56,672 nt of DNA from an uncultured Acetobacteraceae bacterium (GTDB lineage: Bacteria > Pseudomonadota > Alphaproteobacteria > Acetobacterales > Acetobacteraceae). The DNA is taken from assembly GCA_903895595.1 (NCBI GenBank), contig CAITUP010000073.1:1-56672 (forward strand), given 5' to 3'. The translations under genes were made by a program, and so were the position numbers. The notes under the pieces are model-generated. The model saw only the letters and a program-made list of their open reading frames with translations, ran no database searches and was not told the DNA's origin. Positions 1 through 7,925 of this stretch are shown here, piece after piece. How positions within the stretch are numbered: position 1 is the stretch's first letter; each line of letters starts with the position of its first letter.

Positions 1-56
1 GACCTCTGGGTTGAACGGCGATGGGCGTGGCGGCACCGCCTTTCAACCCAGAGGTC
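1..56. repeat. 15-bp perfect inverted repeat
   Basis: GACCTCTGGGTTGAA at 1-15 is repeated exactly in reverse complement at 42-56, around a 26-nt GC-rich loop. No T-run follows either arm, so it is not a typical intrinsic terminator. The sequence just after it (55-80) repeats short CCCAGAGG-like words. Because the left arm begins at base 1, the element may extend beyond the window. Confidence 0.85.
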
Positions 57-236
57 CCAGAGACCCAGAGGCCCAGAGGGACCGCACCCCAGTCACGCGG
101 CGTGCGGATCGCAGGCGATGCTGCCGGTGGGACTCCGTCGCGGAAAACGAAACATTGAGACGATTGCGAGACTTGACGGGCGACCGTCATCGGCGGGACG
201 ACCGCACCGCGACCGGGTTCCCGCCGGGGGGCGACG

Positions 237-305
237 TTCGCGTTCATGCGCGGTTCCACCTTCTCGGTCGGCCCAGGAGGAATGGGCACCGTACATGAAC
301 GCGAA
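237..305. repeat. 12-bp inverted repeat in gene-free region
   Basis: TTCGCGTTCATG at 237-248 and CATGAACGCGAA at 294-305 are perfect reverse complements 45 nt apart. The right arm runs straight into a second GAATGAACGC-like word, so the region looks like degenerate copies of one short unit. Function unknown. Confidence 0.75.
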
Positions 306-343
306 TGAACGCAAATGCGGACGGGGTGCTTTGATGGCGGAAT

Positions 344-453
344 ACCCCATGCGCCGTGAGACGGATCGCGGGCGCGTGCCGGTATTGGTTCGCGGGACAA
401 GCCCGCGAATGGCGGGTGAGGGGGCCGCGCCGCAACACCCCATGCGCCGTGAG
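344..453. repeat. 17-bp direct repeat flanking a palindrome
   Basis: ACCCCATGCGCCGTGAG occurs at 344-360 and again at 437-453. Between the copies, at 389-409, is a palindrome with arms TTCGCGGG and CCCGCGAA and a 5-nt loop. A direct repeat around a palindrome could be the trace of a small repeat insertion, but this is inference. Confidence 0.75.
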
Positions 454-476
454 CGGGTTCGGATTTTTGTATCGTG

Positions 477-491
477 TTAACCTTTTCTTAA
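477..491 (+). promoter_or_regulatory. CtrA-type binding site upstream of the flagellar gene
   Basis: TTAACCTTTTCTTAA is an exact match to the alphaproteobacterial CtrA full site TTAA-N7-TTAA, and the next base is C, as in the extended consensus. It ends 47 nt before the ATG at 539. CtrA is known to control early flagellar genes in many alphaproteobacteria. The motif is seen directly; occupancy by CtrA is inferred. Confidence 0.7.
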
Positions 492-538
492 CCTTTTTCG
501 GTTTTACTCACTGCATACAGATGTAACGGCGGTTTTCC

Positions 539-1570
539 ATGTCGATCGCGGTACTGACCGCTATTGCCGCTTTGGCGGCGGTTTTGGGGCTTGTGCTTCT
601 CGTGGGGCGGCTTGTCCGCTTCAGCGGTCGGTTGCCGCGGCCCGGCGGTGGGCGGTTGGCGGTGACCGAGGTCTTGGCTCTGGATGCCAGCCGGCGGTTG
701 CGGCTGGTGCGGTGCGACGGGCGGGAGGTGCTGTTGCTGACCGGCGGGCCGGCGGATTTGGTGGTGGGCTGGGTAGGCTGGGTGGGGGGGGAGGTGGCGC
801 CGCCCCCTCCCCCCGGCCCCCTCCCGCGAGGGGAGGGGGGGTCTATCGTGGCCCTTGCCGTCGCCCTGATCCTCCTCCCCCTCGCCGCCCACGCGCAATC
901 GATCAACATCGACCTTGGCACTGCCGGGGAAGCGGGTGCGACCGGGCGGCTGGTGCAGATTACCGCGCTGATTACCGTGCTCTCGCTGGCGCCGAGCCTG
1001 TTGGTGATGATGACGGCTTTTACGCGGATCGTGATCGTGCTGTCGCTGCTGCGGAGCGCGCTCAGCACGCAGGGCACGCCGCCGAACACGGTTCTGATCG
1101 GGCTGGCGCTGTTCCTGACCTATTTCGTCATGCAGCCGGTGCTGGAGCAGGCCTGGACGGCCGGCATTCAGCCGATGATCGACGGCCGGATCGCGGAAAC
1201 CGAGGGTTTGCGCCAGACCGCCGAACCGTTCCGGCATTTCATGCTGGCGAACATGCGGCCCGGCGATTTGGCGTTTTTCGAGGACCTCGCGCATCTGCCG
1301 CCCAGCGTGGCGCCGGACCAGGCGTCGTGGCGGGCGGTGGTGCCGGCGTTCATGGTGGGGGAGCTGCGGCGGGCGTTCGAGATGGGGTTTCTGCTGTTCC
1401 TGCCGTTCCTGGTGATCGACATGGTGGTGGCGAGCGTTCTGATGAGCCTCGGCATGATGATGCTGCCGCCGAGCGTGGTGTCGCTGCCGTTCAAGCTGAT
1501 TTTCTTTGTGCTGGTGGATGGGTGGCGGCTGGTGGCGGGCAGTCTGGTGCGCAGCTTCGCGGGATCGTGA
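539..1570 (+). CDS. fliP: FliO-FliP, flagellar type III export gate (in-frame fusion or two genes sharing one frame)
   Basis: This 343-residue frame has two parts. Residues 1 to about 80 look like FliO: one N-terminal membrane helix, then a short cytoplasmic domain. Residues 104-343 are a full-length FliP, the core subunit of the flagellar export gate in the inner membrane, with conserved stretches such as MMTAFTRIVIVLSLLR and FLLFLPFLVIDM. Between them is a Pro/Gly linker encoded by a GC-rich palindrome. A GTG at 848 is in frame, is preceded by GA-rich sequence that can act as a ribosome binding site, and starts a FliP-like signal peptide ending ALA-type before QSINID (possible cleavage after residue 119). 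FliP could therefore be made separately from GTG 848 (240 aa), or released from a fusion by signal peptidase. FliO and FliP are normally separate genes. No other flagellar gene is in the window. Confidence 0.88.
   Translation: MSIAVLTAIAALAAVLGLVLLVGRLVRFSGRLPRPGGGRLAVTEVLALDASRRLRLVRCDGREVLLLTGGPADLVVGWVGWVGGEVAPPPPPGPLPRGEGGSIVALAVALILLPLAAHAQSINIDLGTAGEAGATGRLVQITALITVLSLAPSLLVMMTAFTRIVIVLSLLRSALSTQGTPPNTVLIGLALFLTYFVMQPVLEQAWTAGIQPMIDGRIAETEGLRQTAEPFRHFMLANMRPGDLAFFEDLAHLPPSVAPDQASWRAVVPAFMVGELRRAFEMGFLLFLPFLVIDMVVASVLMSLGMMMLPPSVVSLPFKLIFFVLVDGWRLVAGSLVRSFAGS
818..838. repeat. CCCCTCCC palindrome inside the fliO-fliP frame
   Basis: Arms CCCCTCCC (818-825) and GGGAGGGG (831-838) surround a 5-nt loop. 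This type of element is usually intergenic in GC-rich genomes. Here it is read through in frame as a PPPGPLPRGEGG-like linker. Its right arm also places a GGAGG-type sequence 7-11 nt before the in-frame GTG at 848. Confidence 0.8.
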
Positions 1571-1699
1571 GCAAGGCAGTTGCCCGGTTTTTGGGCGGGC
1601 CGGTGGGGCGCTCGGGCGGGCAAGCCCTTGAAATGCTGCGGTGCAACATTTTGGCGCGGAACTTGCTAGGTTATCGGGGAGACTGAGGTAACCCGTGCT

Positions 1700-2275
1700 G
1701 TGAGAGTCCTGCTCGCCGATGACAATGCCGAACGTGCCGGTGCCCTGGCGCGGATCCTGACGGCCGATTCCGGGCTGACGGTGCTGCGCCTCGGGGCCGG
1801 CGAACTGCTGGCCGATGCGGTGGCCGAACACCGGCCGGATATCGTGCTGGTGGACATGGCTCGGCCCGATCGCGACGCGCTGGACGGCATTCGGCAGGTC
1901 GCTGCCCGCAACCCCAGCCCGATCGTGCTGTTCGTCGACGAAGACGATCCCGCCTTCATGGAGGAAGCGATCGGCGCGGGCGTGTCGTCCTACAACGTGA
2001 TCGGCGTGCCGCCGCCGGACGTGAAGCCCATCCTGCGCGCCGCCACCGCCCTGTTTCGGCGGCACCAGGACGCGCGCGAAGGTCAGGCGCAGGCGGAAAC
2101 CAAGCTGCACGAGCGGGAAATCGTCGATCGCGCCAAGGCGATTTTGATCCGTGACCGCCGGCTGGGCGAGCCGGAGGCTTACCGCTGGCTCCGTCGTCAG
2201 GCGATGACCAGCGGCAAACGCATCGTCGAGGTCGCCCGCCTGTTGGTGCGCGAGAAAGAAGGAACTTCGCCATGA
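1700..2275 (+). CDS. nasT: NasT-type response regulator with ANTAR RNA-binding domain
   Basis: This 191-residue protein has a receiver-like N-terminal domain (acidic DD at 7-8, Asp52 in the IVLVDMARPD stretch) and a C-terminal ANTAR domain (about 130-185, with EREIVDRAKAILI and AYRWLRRQAM). ANTAR proteins of the NasT/AmiR type bind paired hairpins in leader RNA and stop premature termination, here expected for nitrate-assimilation genes. The start is a GTG. The stop overlaps the next ATG by 4 bp, so the protein is coupled to its partner NasS. The target nitrate genes are not in this window. Confidence 0.88.
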   Translation: MRVLLADDNAERAGALARILTADSGLTVLRLGAGELLADAVAEHRPDIVLVDMARPDRDALDGIRQVAARNPSPIVLFVDEDDPAFMEEAIGAGVSSYNVIGVPPPDVKPILRAATALFRRHQDAREGQAQAETKLHEREIVDRAKAILIRDRRLGEPEAYRWLRRQAMTSGKRIVEVARLLVREKEGTSP

Positions 2276-3327
2276 GCCTGCCCATCCGCATCGGACTTCT
2301 GCGTCTGGTGGACAGCGCCCCCATCCTCGTCGCCCAGCGCTCCGGCCTGTTCGCCGCGCTAGGTCTGGATGTGACGGTGTCGATTGAGCCGTCGTGGTCC
2401 AACCTCGCGGACAAGCTGACGTATGGCGTGCTGGATGCCGGGATCATGCTGCCGCCGTTGGTGCTGGCGGCGGCGATGGGGCTGCGCGGGCCGCGGGCGA
2501 AGCTGATCGTGACGATGGGGCTGAGCCAAGGCGGGAACTCGATCGTGCTGCGGGACAATGTCGCCACCACGCTGGAGCAGCCGGCCGGGCGGATGATGCT
2601 GCCGTGGCTGAACCGGTTCAAAGCGGAGCGGGGGCGGGTGCCGCGGTTCGCCGTGGTGCACCATTTCTCGACCCATAATCTGCTGCTGCGCTACTGGCTC
2701 GCCGCCGCTGGGGCGGACCCGGAACGGCATATCGAGACAGTGGTGATCCCGCCGGAACAGGTCGCGGACGCGCTGGCCACCGGGCGGATCGAGGGGTTCT
2801 GTGCTGGCGCGCCGTGGGGAGAGGTTGCTCAGGCGGCGGGTGCCGGGCGGGTCGTGTTGGGGTCTTCCACCATCTGGCCGGCGCACCCGGAGAAGTGTCT
2901 GGCGCTGGCGGCGCCTTGGGCGGATGCCAATCCCGACGCGGCGCGCCTGCTGGTGCGGGCGGTGCTGCAAGCTCGGGCAAAGTGCGACGACCCGGCGGAG
3001 GCGGCCGGCATCGCTGCTATGTTGGCATCGCCGGAGGACGGGCTGGGTCTGCCGGAAGGGCCCACCCGAGCGGCGCTGGCCGGTGGGGCCGGGGTGGAGG
3101 GCGTGCTGTTCCATCCGGGATCGGCGGCGTACCCCTCGCACGCGCACGCGATGTGGTTCCTGCGGGAGATGGCGCGCTGGGGTTGGGTGGACGCGGGTGT
3201 CGATCTGGACGCCGTCGCCCGCCGCGTCTACCGGCCGGAGCTGTTGGCCGGGGAGGGGATTCCGGCGGGGTTGGGTTCGGCCGGGCTGGGGCCGGTGACG
3301 ATGCCGTCCGAATTCCCCGCGTTATAG
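2272..3327 (+). CDS. nasS: NasS-type nitrate sensor (NrtA/CmpA-like, cytoplasmic)
   Basis: This 351-residue protein resembles the nitrate/bicarbonate-binding proteins NrtA and CmpA but starts directly at MSLPIRIGLLRLVDSAP with no signal peptide, as expected for cytoplasmic NasS. In known systems NasS holds NasT inactive until nitrate or nitrite binds. It follows nasT with an ATGA overlap, which supports the pairing. Its 3' end overlaps the convergent methyltransferase gene by 6 bp. The alternative, an ABC transporter binding protein, is unlikely because no signal peptide and no permease genes are present. Confidence 0.86.
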   Translation: MSLPIRIGLLRLVDSAPILVAQRSGLFAALGLDVTVSIEPSWSNLADKLTYGVLDAGIMLPPLVLAAAMGLRGPRAKLIVTMGLSQGGNSIVLRDNVATTLEQPAGRMMLPWLNRFKAERGRVPRFAVVHHFSTHNLLLRYWLAAAGADPERHIETVVIPPEQVADALATGRIEGFCAGAPWGEVAQAAGAGRVVLGSSTIWPAHPEKCLALAAPWADANPDAARLLVRAVLQARAKCDDPAEAAGIAAMLASPEDGLGLPEGPTRAALAGGAGVEGVLFHPGSAAYPSHAHAMWFLREMARWGWVDAGVDLDAVARRVYRPELLAGEGIPAGLGSAGLGPVTMPSEFPAL

Positions 3328-4101
3328 GACGGCGACAATGAACAGGCGCTTGAAGGGCAGCAGCGTCGTGCCGTCGGCGCGCCTGGGGTAGTGCGGTTTC
3401 AATGCCTCGGAATATGCGTCGCGGAACGGCTGTTTCAGGTCGGCGGGCAGGGCGTCGAGGAAAGGGCGGAGGCTGCTGCCGGCGGCCCACTCGGTGACGG
3501 CGTTCTCGCCCTGAAGGACATGGAGGAATGTCGTCTCCCACATGTCCAGCCGGGCGGCGACGGGGCGGAGAATGTCGTAGTAGGTGCCGGTGGACAGCAG
3601 GCCGCGGGCGAAGCCGGCATCGGCAAGGTGCGGCGCCCAGGGGCCGGCGGCGGCGACCTCGTTCTGCAATGCGCGCAACGGGGCGTCGTGCATGGACGGC
3701 ATCTGGATCGCCAGCACGCCGCCGGGGGAGAGGGTTTTCAGCAGGCGGGGGAACAGGGTTTCGTGGCCGGTGACCCAGTGCAAAGCGGCGTTGGAGTAGA
3801 TCAGGTCGGGTGGTGTCGCCGGTTCCCAGATGTTGAAATCCCCGGTCTCGAATCGGCACTCCGGTGCCGCGCCGCGGGCTTTGGCCAGCATGTCGGGGGA
3901 GCCGTCGATGCCCAGGACGTCCGCCGCCGGAAACCGCTGCTTCAGGATCGGCGTGACGTTGCCGGGGCCGCAGCCGAGGTCCACGACATGGCGCGCCGTG
4001 TCCAACGGAACCTGCGCCAGCAGGTCCAGCGCCGGCCGCAGCCGTTCGTTGGAAAAGCGGAGGTATTGCGCGGGGTCCCAGGTCGAGGACGTGATGGCCA
4101 T
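3322..4101 (-). CDS. tam: Trans-aconitate 2-methyltransferase
   Basis: This 259-residue class I SAM methyltransferase starts MAITSSTWDPAQYLRFSNER, a beginning typical of Tam. The SAM-binding motif VVDLGCGPGNVT lies near residue 40, followed by the acidic GIDGSPDML loop and NAALHWV. Tam methylates trans-aconitate, a spontaneous isomerisation product of cis-aconitate that inhibits aconitase. The start was set at ATG 4101, with AAAGGA upstream. The same frame stays open as far as 7767, but nothing upstream of 4101 resembles protein. Confidence 0.88.
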   Translation of the reverse strand: MAITSSTWDPAQYLRFSNERLRPALDLLAQVPLDTARHVVDLGCGPGNVTPILKQRFPAADVLGIDGSPDMLAKARGAAPECRFETGDFNIWEPATPPDLIYSNAALHWVTGHETLFPRLLKTLSPGGVLAIQMPSMHDAPLRALQNEVAAAGPWAPHLADAGFARGLLSTGTYYDILRPVAARLDMWETTFLHVLQGENAVTEWAAGSSLRPFLDALPADLKQPFRDAYSEALKPHYPRRADGTTLLPFKRLFIVAVL

Positions 4102-4179
4102 GAGATGCTGTCCTTTGCCGCCTTGCGTCCCGTCCCGGCATGACCGACCATCGGGCAAACAACCGAAGGGAGAGAGACA

Positions 4180-4767
4180 ATGCCCAATACCATGGGACCC
4201 CCGCGTGTCGCTATGGTCTCGCTCGAACGTGCCCGCGAACTCGGCGATGCCATGGGCATGCCGGCGCGGCGGACCATCAGCGAGGCCTTCCGCGTCGTTG
4301 CCAACAACCCCGGCGTGGCGCGCGTGGCGTTCGGGCAGCTGATGCAATTGCTGGAGAACAACAAGTTCGACACGCGGCTGCGCGAACTGATGATTATGCG
4401 GATCGGCTGGGTGACGGGGTCGGGTTACGAATGGACGCAGCATTGGCGTGTGGCGACGACCGCCGGTATTCCGGCCGAGGATATTCTGGCAGTGCGGGAC
4501 TGGCGGAATTCGGACCGGTTGAACGAGGCGGACCGAGCCATTTTGGCGGCAACGGATGAGTGCCTGGAAGGAAAATCCATTTCGGACACGGTTTGGGCGG
4601 AGATCGTGAAGCATGTGCCGGACCCCGCGCATCAAGTGGAATTCGTGATCGCGATGGGAAACTGGATGTCGTTCTCGCTGCTGTTCCGAAACCTGCACAT
4701 TCCGCTGGCGGAGGGCATGACCGTATGGCCGCCCGACGGGTTGGCGTCTCCGGCGGCAGATCGGTAG
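4180..4767 (+). CDS. Carboxymuconolactone decarboxylase (CMD) family protein
   Basis: This 195-residue helical protein has the CMD/AhpD fold signature, with LRELMIMRIGWVTGSGYEW around residues 66-88 and an HW pair after it. The cysteines of AhpD-type peroxidases are missing (GSGYEWTQHW has no CxxC), so it is probably not a thiol peroxidase. Proteins of this kind often sit in aromatic or xenobiotic catabolic loci and have no proven role. AGGGAGAGA precedes ATG 4180. The peptide-binding protein gene follows 12 bp later on the same strand. Confidence 0.8.
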   Translation: MPNTMGPPRVAMVSLERARELGDAMGMPARRTISEAFRVVANNPGVARVAFGQLMQLLENNKFDTRLRELMIMRIGWVTGSGYEWTQHWRVATTAGIPAEDILAVRDWRNSDRLNEADRAILAATDECLEGKSISDTVWAEIVKHVPDPAHQVEFVIAMGNWMSFSLLFRNLHIPLAEGMTVWPPDGLASPAADR

Positions 4768-4779
4768 GGCGGCATCGCC

Positions 4780-6354
4780 ATGAAGCGCAGAACGATCTTG
4801 CGGGGCGCCGTCGCGTCTTCCGTGCTGCCGCGTTTCGCCATTGCTCAGCCGGCGGCGGCGCGGACGCTGAAAATGGTGCCGCAGGCGGCGTTGGCGATCC
4901 TCGATCCGCATTTCACCACGGCGCAAACCACCACCAATCACGGCTATGCCGTCTTCGACACATTGTTCGGCCTGAACACGAAACAGGAAGCCCAGCCGCA
5001 AATGGCCGAGGGCCATCGGTTCGAGGATGACGGTCAAACCTGCCTGATCACGCTGCGGGAAGGGCTGAAATTCCACGACGGCGAACCCGTCCTCGCCCGC
5101 GACTGCACCGCTTCCCTGATGCGATGGGCCGCTCGGGAGGCCTTGGGGCAGAGCGCCGCGCGCTTCGTCGAGGAATGGGGCGTCAAGGACGACCGCACCA
5201 TCCGCCTCCGGCTGAAGCGTTCGATGCCGTCGCTGATTTTCCTGCTGTCGCGTGGGGCGACCGTGCCGTTCATCATGCCGGAACGGTTGGCGCGGACCGA
5301 TCCGTTCAAGCAGGTGACCGAGATGGTCGGGTCGGGACCGTACCGGTTCGTGAAGGACGAATTCGTATCCGGCTCCCGCGTCGTATACGCTCGGAACGAA
5401 CGCTACGTGCCCCGCCAGGAAAAGGCGGAATGGACGTCGGGCGGCAAGCTCGCGCATTTCGACCGCTACGAATGGGTGGTCATTCCGGATTCCGCCACCG
5501 CGTCCTCGGCCTTGGTCACCGGGGAGATCGATTGGTACGAACAGGTGCAGCCCGATTTGCTGCCGCCGCTGCGGGCCAACCCGAATATCGTCATCGGCAA
5601 GGCCAATCCCACCGGTTACAACGGCATCCTGCGCTTCAACCATATCCAGCCGCCGTTCAACAACGTGGCGATCCGTCGCGCGATCCTGATGGCGGTGGAT
5701 CAGAACGACTATATGGCATCGGTGACGGCGAATGACCCCTCGGCATGGAAGGTCTGCAAATCCCTGCTGCCCTGCGGCACGCCGGACGGGCGGGAGATCG
5801 GGGCGCCGGTTATGCAGGGCAATTTGGACAAGGCCAAAGCGGCATTGAAGGCGGCCGGCTACGCCGGGGAGAAGGTGGTGATCCTCAGCCCCACCGACTT
5901 CGTCACCATCGGGCCGTTGGGCGATGTCAGCTACGACCTGTTCAAGCGCCTCGGGATGAACGTGGAGATCGTGCAGACCGACTGGGGCACGGTGAACCAG
6001 AGGCGCAACAACCGCGAAGGCGTGGACAAGGGCGGCTGGTCGGTGGTGCACACCTGGGGTTCCACCACGACGATCGGCAATCCCGTCAGCCAGTTCTTCA
6101 TGCGCGGCGTCGGCGACAAGGGCTGGGCCGGATGGTTCAAGGACGACATCGTCGAATCGCTGACGGAGCAATGGCTGCTGGCGGCGACGGATGCCGAACG
6201 GGCGGCCGCGGCGGACGCGCTGCAACGGCAGGCGTTCGAGACGGTGCCCTCCGTGCCATTGGGTCAGTTCCAGATTCGGACGGCGTACCGCCAATCGCTG
6301 ACCGGGTTGTTGGAGGCATCCGGCGCGCTGCCCTGGAATGTGCGGCGGGCGTGA
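4780..6354 (+). CDS. ABC transporter substrate-binding protein, family 5 (peptide/nickel/opine type)
   Basis: This 524-residue protein begins MKRRTILRGAVASSVLPRFA, an N-terminus with an RR pair suited to Tat or Sec export, and cleavage is likely near AIAQPAAA. The body has family-5 features: the ADP-like start LDPHFTTAQTT, LREGLKFHDGEPV near residue 90, and an RRAILMAVDQ stretch near residue 300. It would capture a peptide or similar solute in the periplasm for an ABC importer. No permease or ATPase genes are adjacent, so it is an orphan binding protein in this window. The substrate cannot be told from the sequence. Confidence 0.87.
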   Translation: MKRRTILRGAVASSVLPRFAIAQPAAARTLKMVPQAALAILDPHFTTAQTTTNHGYAVFDTLFGLNTKQEAQPQMAEGHRFEDDGQTCLITLREGLKFHDGEPVLARDCTASLMRWAAREALGQSAARFVEEWGVKDDRTIRLRLKRSMPSLIFLLSRGATVPFIMPERLARTDPFKQVTEMVGSGPYRFVKDEFVSGSRVVYARNERYVPRQEKAEWTSGGKLAHFDRYEWVVIPDSATASSALVTGEIDWYEQVQPDLLPPLRANPNIVIGKANPTGYNGILRFNHIQPPFNNVAIRRAILMAVDQNDYMASVTANDPSAWKVCKSLLPCGTPDGREIGAPVMQGNLDKAKAALKAAGYAGEKVVILSPTDFVTIGPLGDVSYDLFKRLGMNVEIVQTDWGTVNQRRNNREGVDKGGWSVVHTWGSTTTIGNPVSQFFMRGVGDKGWAGWFKDDIVESLTEQWLLAATDAERAAAADALQRQAFETVPSVPLGQFQIRTAYRQSLTGLLEASGALPWNVRRA

Positions 6355-6431
6355 GCGGAGAACCTGCCATTCCCCGCCAACACCCTGTTGACGGCGCCCC
6401 CCGGTTCGTCCTACACCGCGCGCCCTGGATG

Positions 6432-6507
6432 GCGGGCGTAGCTCAATCGGTAGAGCGCCAGGTTGTGGTCTTGGATGTAGTGGGTTCGAAACCCATCGCT
6501 CGCCCCA
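6432..6507 (+). tRNA. tRNA-His (anticodon GTG)
   Basis: The acceptor stem GCGGGCG (6432-6438) pairs with CGCTCGC (6497-6503). The anticodon stem CCAGG/CTTGG closes a loop with GTG in the anticodon position, and the T arm contains GGGTTCGAAACCC. The discriminator base is C, G lies just before the acceptor stem (6431), and CCA is encoded (6505-6507). C73 and G-1 are the known identity marks of tRNA-His. Confidence 0.97.
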
Positions 6508-6523
6508 GGTTTCCCCTTTCGTG

Positions 6524-7117
6524 ATGGATATTCCGGCCCTGATTCTGGCCGGTGGTTCCGCGCGCAGGATGGGCGGCGGCGATAAGCCGCTGCTCGATCT
6601 CGGCGGCCAGTCCATCCTGGCCCGAATCGTGGCTCGGCTTGGGCCGGGGCCAATCGCGATCTCCGCCAATGGCGACACGACCCGTTTCGAAGCGTTCGGG
6701 CTGCCGGTGCTGGACGATGGTCCGTTCGTGGACCAGGGGCCGCTGGCCGGCGTGCTGGCCGGGTTGGACTGGGCGGCCGGGCTGGGCGCCTCCGAATTGC
6801 TGACGGTGCCGGGCGACACGCCGTTCATTCCCCTGGGGCTCGCTGCCGCCTTGGCGCCCGCGCCGGCCTGCGCAACCCGCGACGGGCAGGTCCACCCGCT
6901 GGCCGCGCTATGGCCTGTGGCGTGCTGCGAGGCGCTGCGCACACTGCTCTCGACCCCCGGACGGCGCGACATCCGCCACTTCGCCGAGCAATTGGGCGTG
7001 AGACGGGTTGATTTCAGTGGCGGGACATGGGACCCGTTTGCGAATATCAACACGCCCGACGATCTGACCGCGGCGCGGTCGGTCCTCGTTCGGCTGGGAA
7101 TGGAGGGCGCGGTATGA
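6524..7117 (+). CDS. mobA: Molybdenum cofactor guanylyltransferase
   Basis: This 197-residue protein has the MobA nucleotide-binding start ALILAGGSARRMGGGDKPLL (residues 5-24) and the later VPGDTPFI motif, both typical of GTP:molybdopterin nucleotidyltransferases. It attaches GMP to Mo-molybdopterin to form the MGD cofactor of DMSO-reductase family enzymes, including assimilatory nitrate reductases. ATG 6524 was chosen; a GTG at 6521 is equally possible. The gene starts 16 bp after the tRNA and overlaps nadX by ATGA. Confidence 0.9.
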   Translation: MDIPALILAGGSARRMGGGDKPLLDLGGQSILARIVARLGPGPIAISANGDTTRFEAFGLPVLDDGPFVDQGPLAGVLAGLDWAAGLGASELLTVPGDTPFIPLGLAAALAPAPACATRDGQVHPLAALWPVACCEALRTLLSTPGRRDIRHFAEQLGVRRVDFSGGTWDPFANINTPDDLTAARSVLVRLGMEGAV

Positions 7118-7917
7118 CCATGACTGTGGCGATCGCGGGGCTGGGCGCGATCGGATTGCCGTTGGCGCGCGCGCTGGATCTTGGGGTTGACGGCCTGAGT
7201 CTCATGGCGGTCTCCGCACGCGACCAGACCAAGGCGAAGGCCAAGCTTGCGGGCTTCCGCAATCCGCCGCGTCTTGTCGAACTGGACGAACTGGCTCACG
7301 CCGACATCGTTGTCGAGGCGGTGCCGGCCGCGATGTTCGAACGCGCGGTGCTGCCGGCGATCGACGCCGGCAAGACCGTGGTCGTGCTGTCGGCGGGCGC
7401 GCTGCTCCCCCGCACGCACCTGATGCGCCGAGCGGTCGCGGCGGGAGCGAGGATCGTCGTGCCGACGGGGGCGCTGCTGGGCCTGGACGCGGTGCGCGCG
7501 GCGGCCGAGGGGCCGGTCGAGAGCGTCACCATGGAAACCCGCAAGCCGCCCAATGGGCTGGCCGGAGCACCGCATCTGGTCAAGAACAACATCTCCGTCG
7601 ATGGGCTGACCGAACCGCTGCTGGTGTTCGACGGCAACGCGCTGGAGGCCGCCGCCGGTTTCCCGGCCAATGTGAACGTCGCGGCGGCGCTGGCGCTCGC
7701 GGGTATCGGGCCGGTCCGCACCAAGGTGAAAATCTGGGCCGACCCCGGCATCGACCGCAACATCCACACCATATCCGTGGAGGCCGACGCCGCGCGGTTT
7801 TCCATGAAGATCGAGAATGTGCCCTCGGACGAGAACCCAAGGACCGGGCGGCTGGTCGCGCTGTCGGTGCTGGCCTGCCTGCGCGGTTTGGTCTCGCCCT
7901 TGAAGGTGGGCAGCTGA
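7114..7917 (+). CDS. nadX: L-aspartate dehydrogenase
   Basis: This 267-residue protein has an N-terminal Rossmann motif (VAIAGLGAIGLPLA, residues 4-17) and the C-terminal aspartate dehydrogenase domain with the family stretches TRKPP, NVNVAAALALAG and ADPGIDRNIHTI. The enzyme oxidises L-aspartate to iminoaspartate, which can feed NAD synthesis in place of NadB, or runs in aspartate catabolism. ATG 7114 overlaps the mobA stop. The upstream extension of the frame to 7027 lies within mobA and is not needed. Confidence 0.88.
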   Translation: MTMTVAIAGLGAIGLPLARALDLGVDGLSLMAVSARDQTKAKAKLAGFRNPPRLVELDELAHADIVVEAVPAAMFERAVLPAIDAGKTVVVLSAGALLPRTHLMRRAVAAGARIVVPTGALLGLDAVRAAAEGPVESVTMETRKPPNGLAGAPHLVKNNISVDGLTEPLLVFDGNALEAAAGFPANVNVAAALALAGIGPVRTKVKIWADPGIDRNIHTISVEADAARFSMKIENVPSDENPRTGRLVALSVLACLRGLVSPLKVGS

Positions 7918-7925
7918 CCGGCGCG

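Larger units (their letters stand above)
1..476. other. Gene-free, repeat-rich stretch
   Basis: No convincing gene is seen here. The open frames on both strands overlap each other, have Arg/Pro-rich translations typical of GC-rich shadow frames, and match no family I recognise. The stretch instead holds several short inverted and direct repeats, listed separately, and ends just before a CtrA-type site. It is most simply read as an intergenic region between a gene left of the window and the flagellar frame at 539. Confidence 0.6.

Noticed and set aside
488-2110. 540-residue minus-strand frame over fliOP and nasT
   Set aside because: The translation is His/Gln/Arg-rich, which is the shadow of a Leu/Val-rich membrane protein. 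The plus-strand genes have clear families.
4102-7767. Very long minus-strand open frame upstream of tam
   Set aside because: It lies antisense to five plus-strand features, including tRNA-His and mobA, and its translation is Arg/Gly/His-rich without any family resemblance. It is open only because of high GC.
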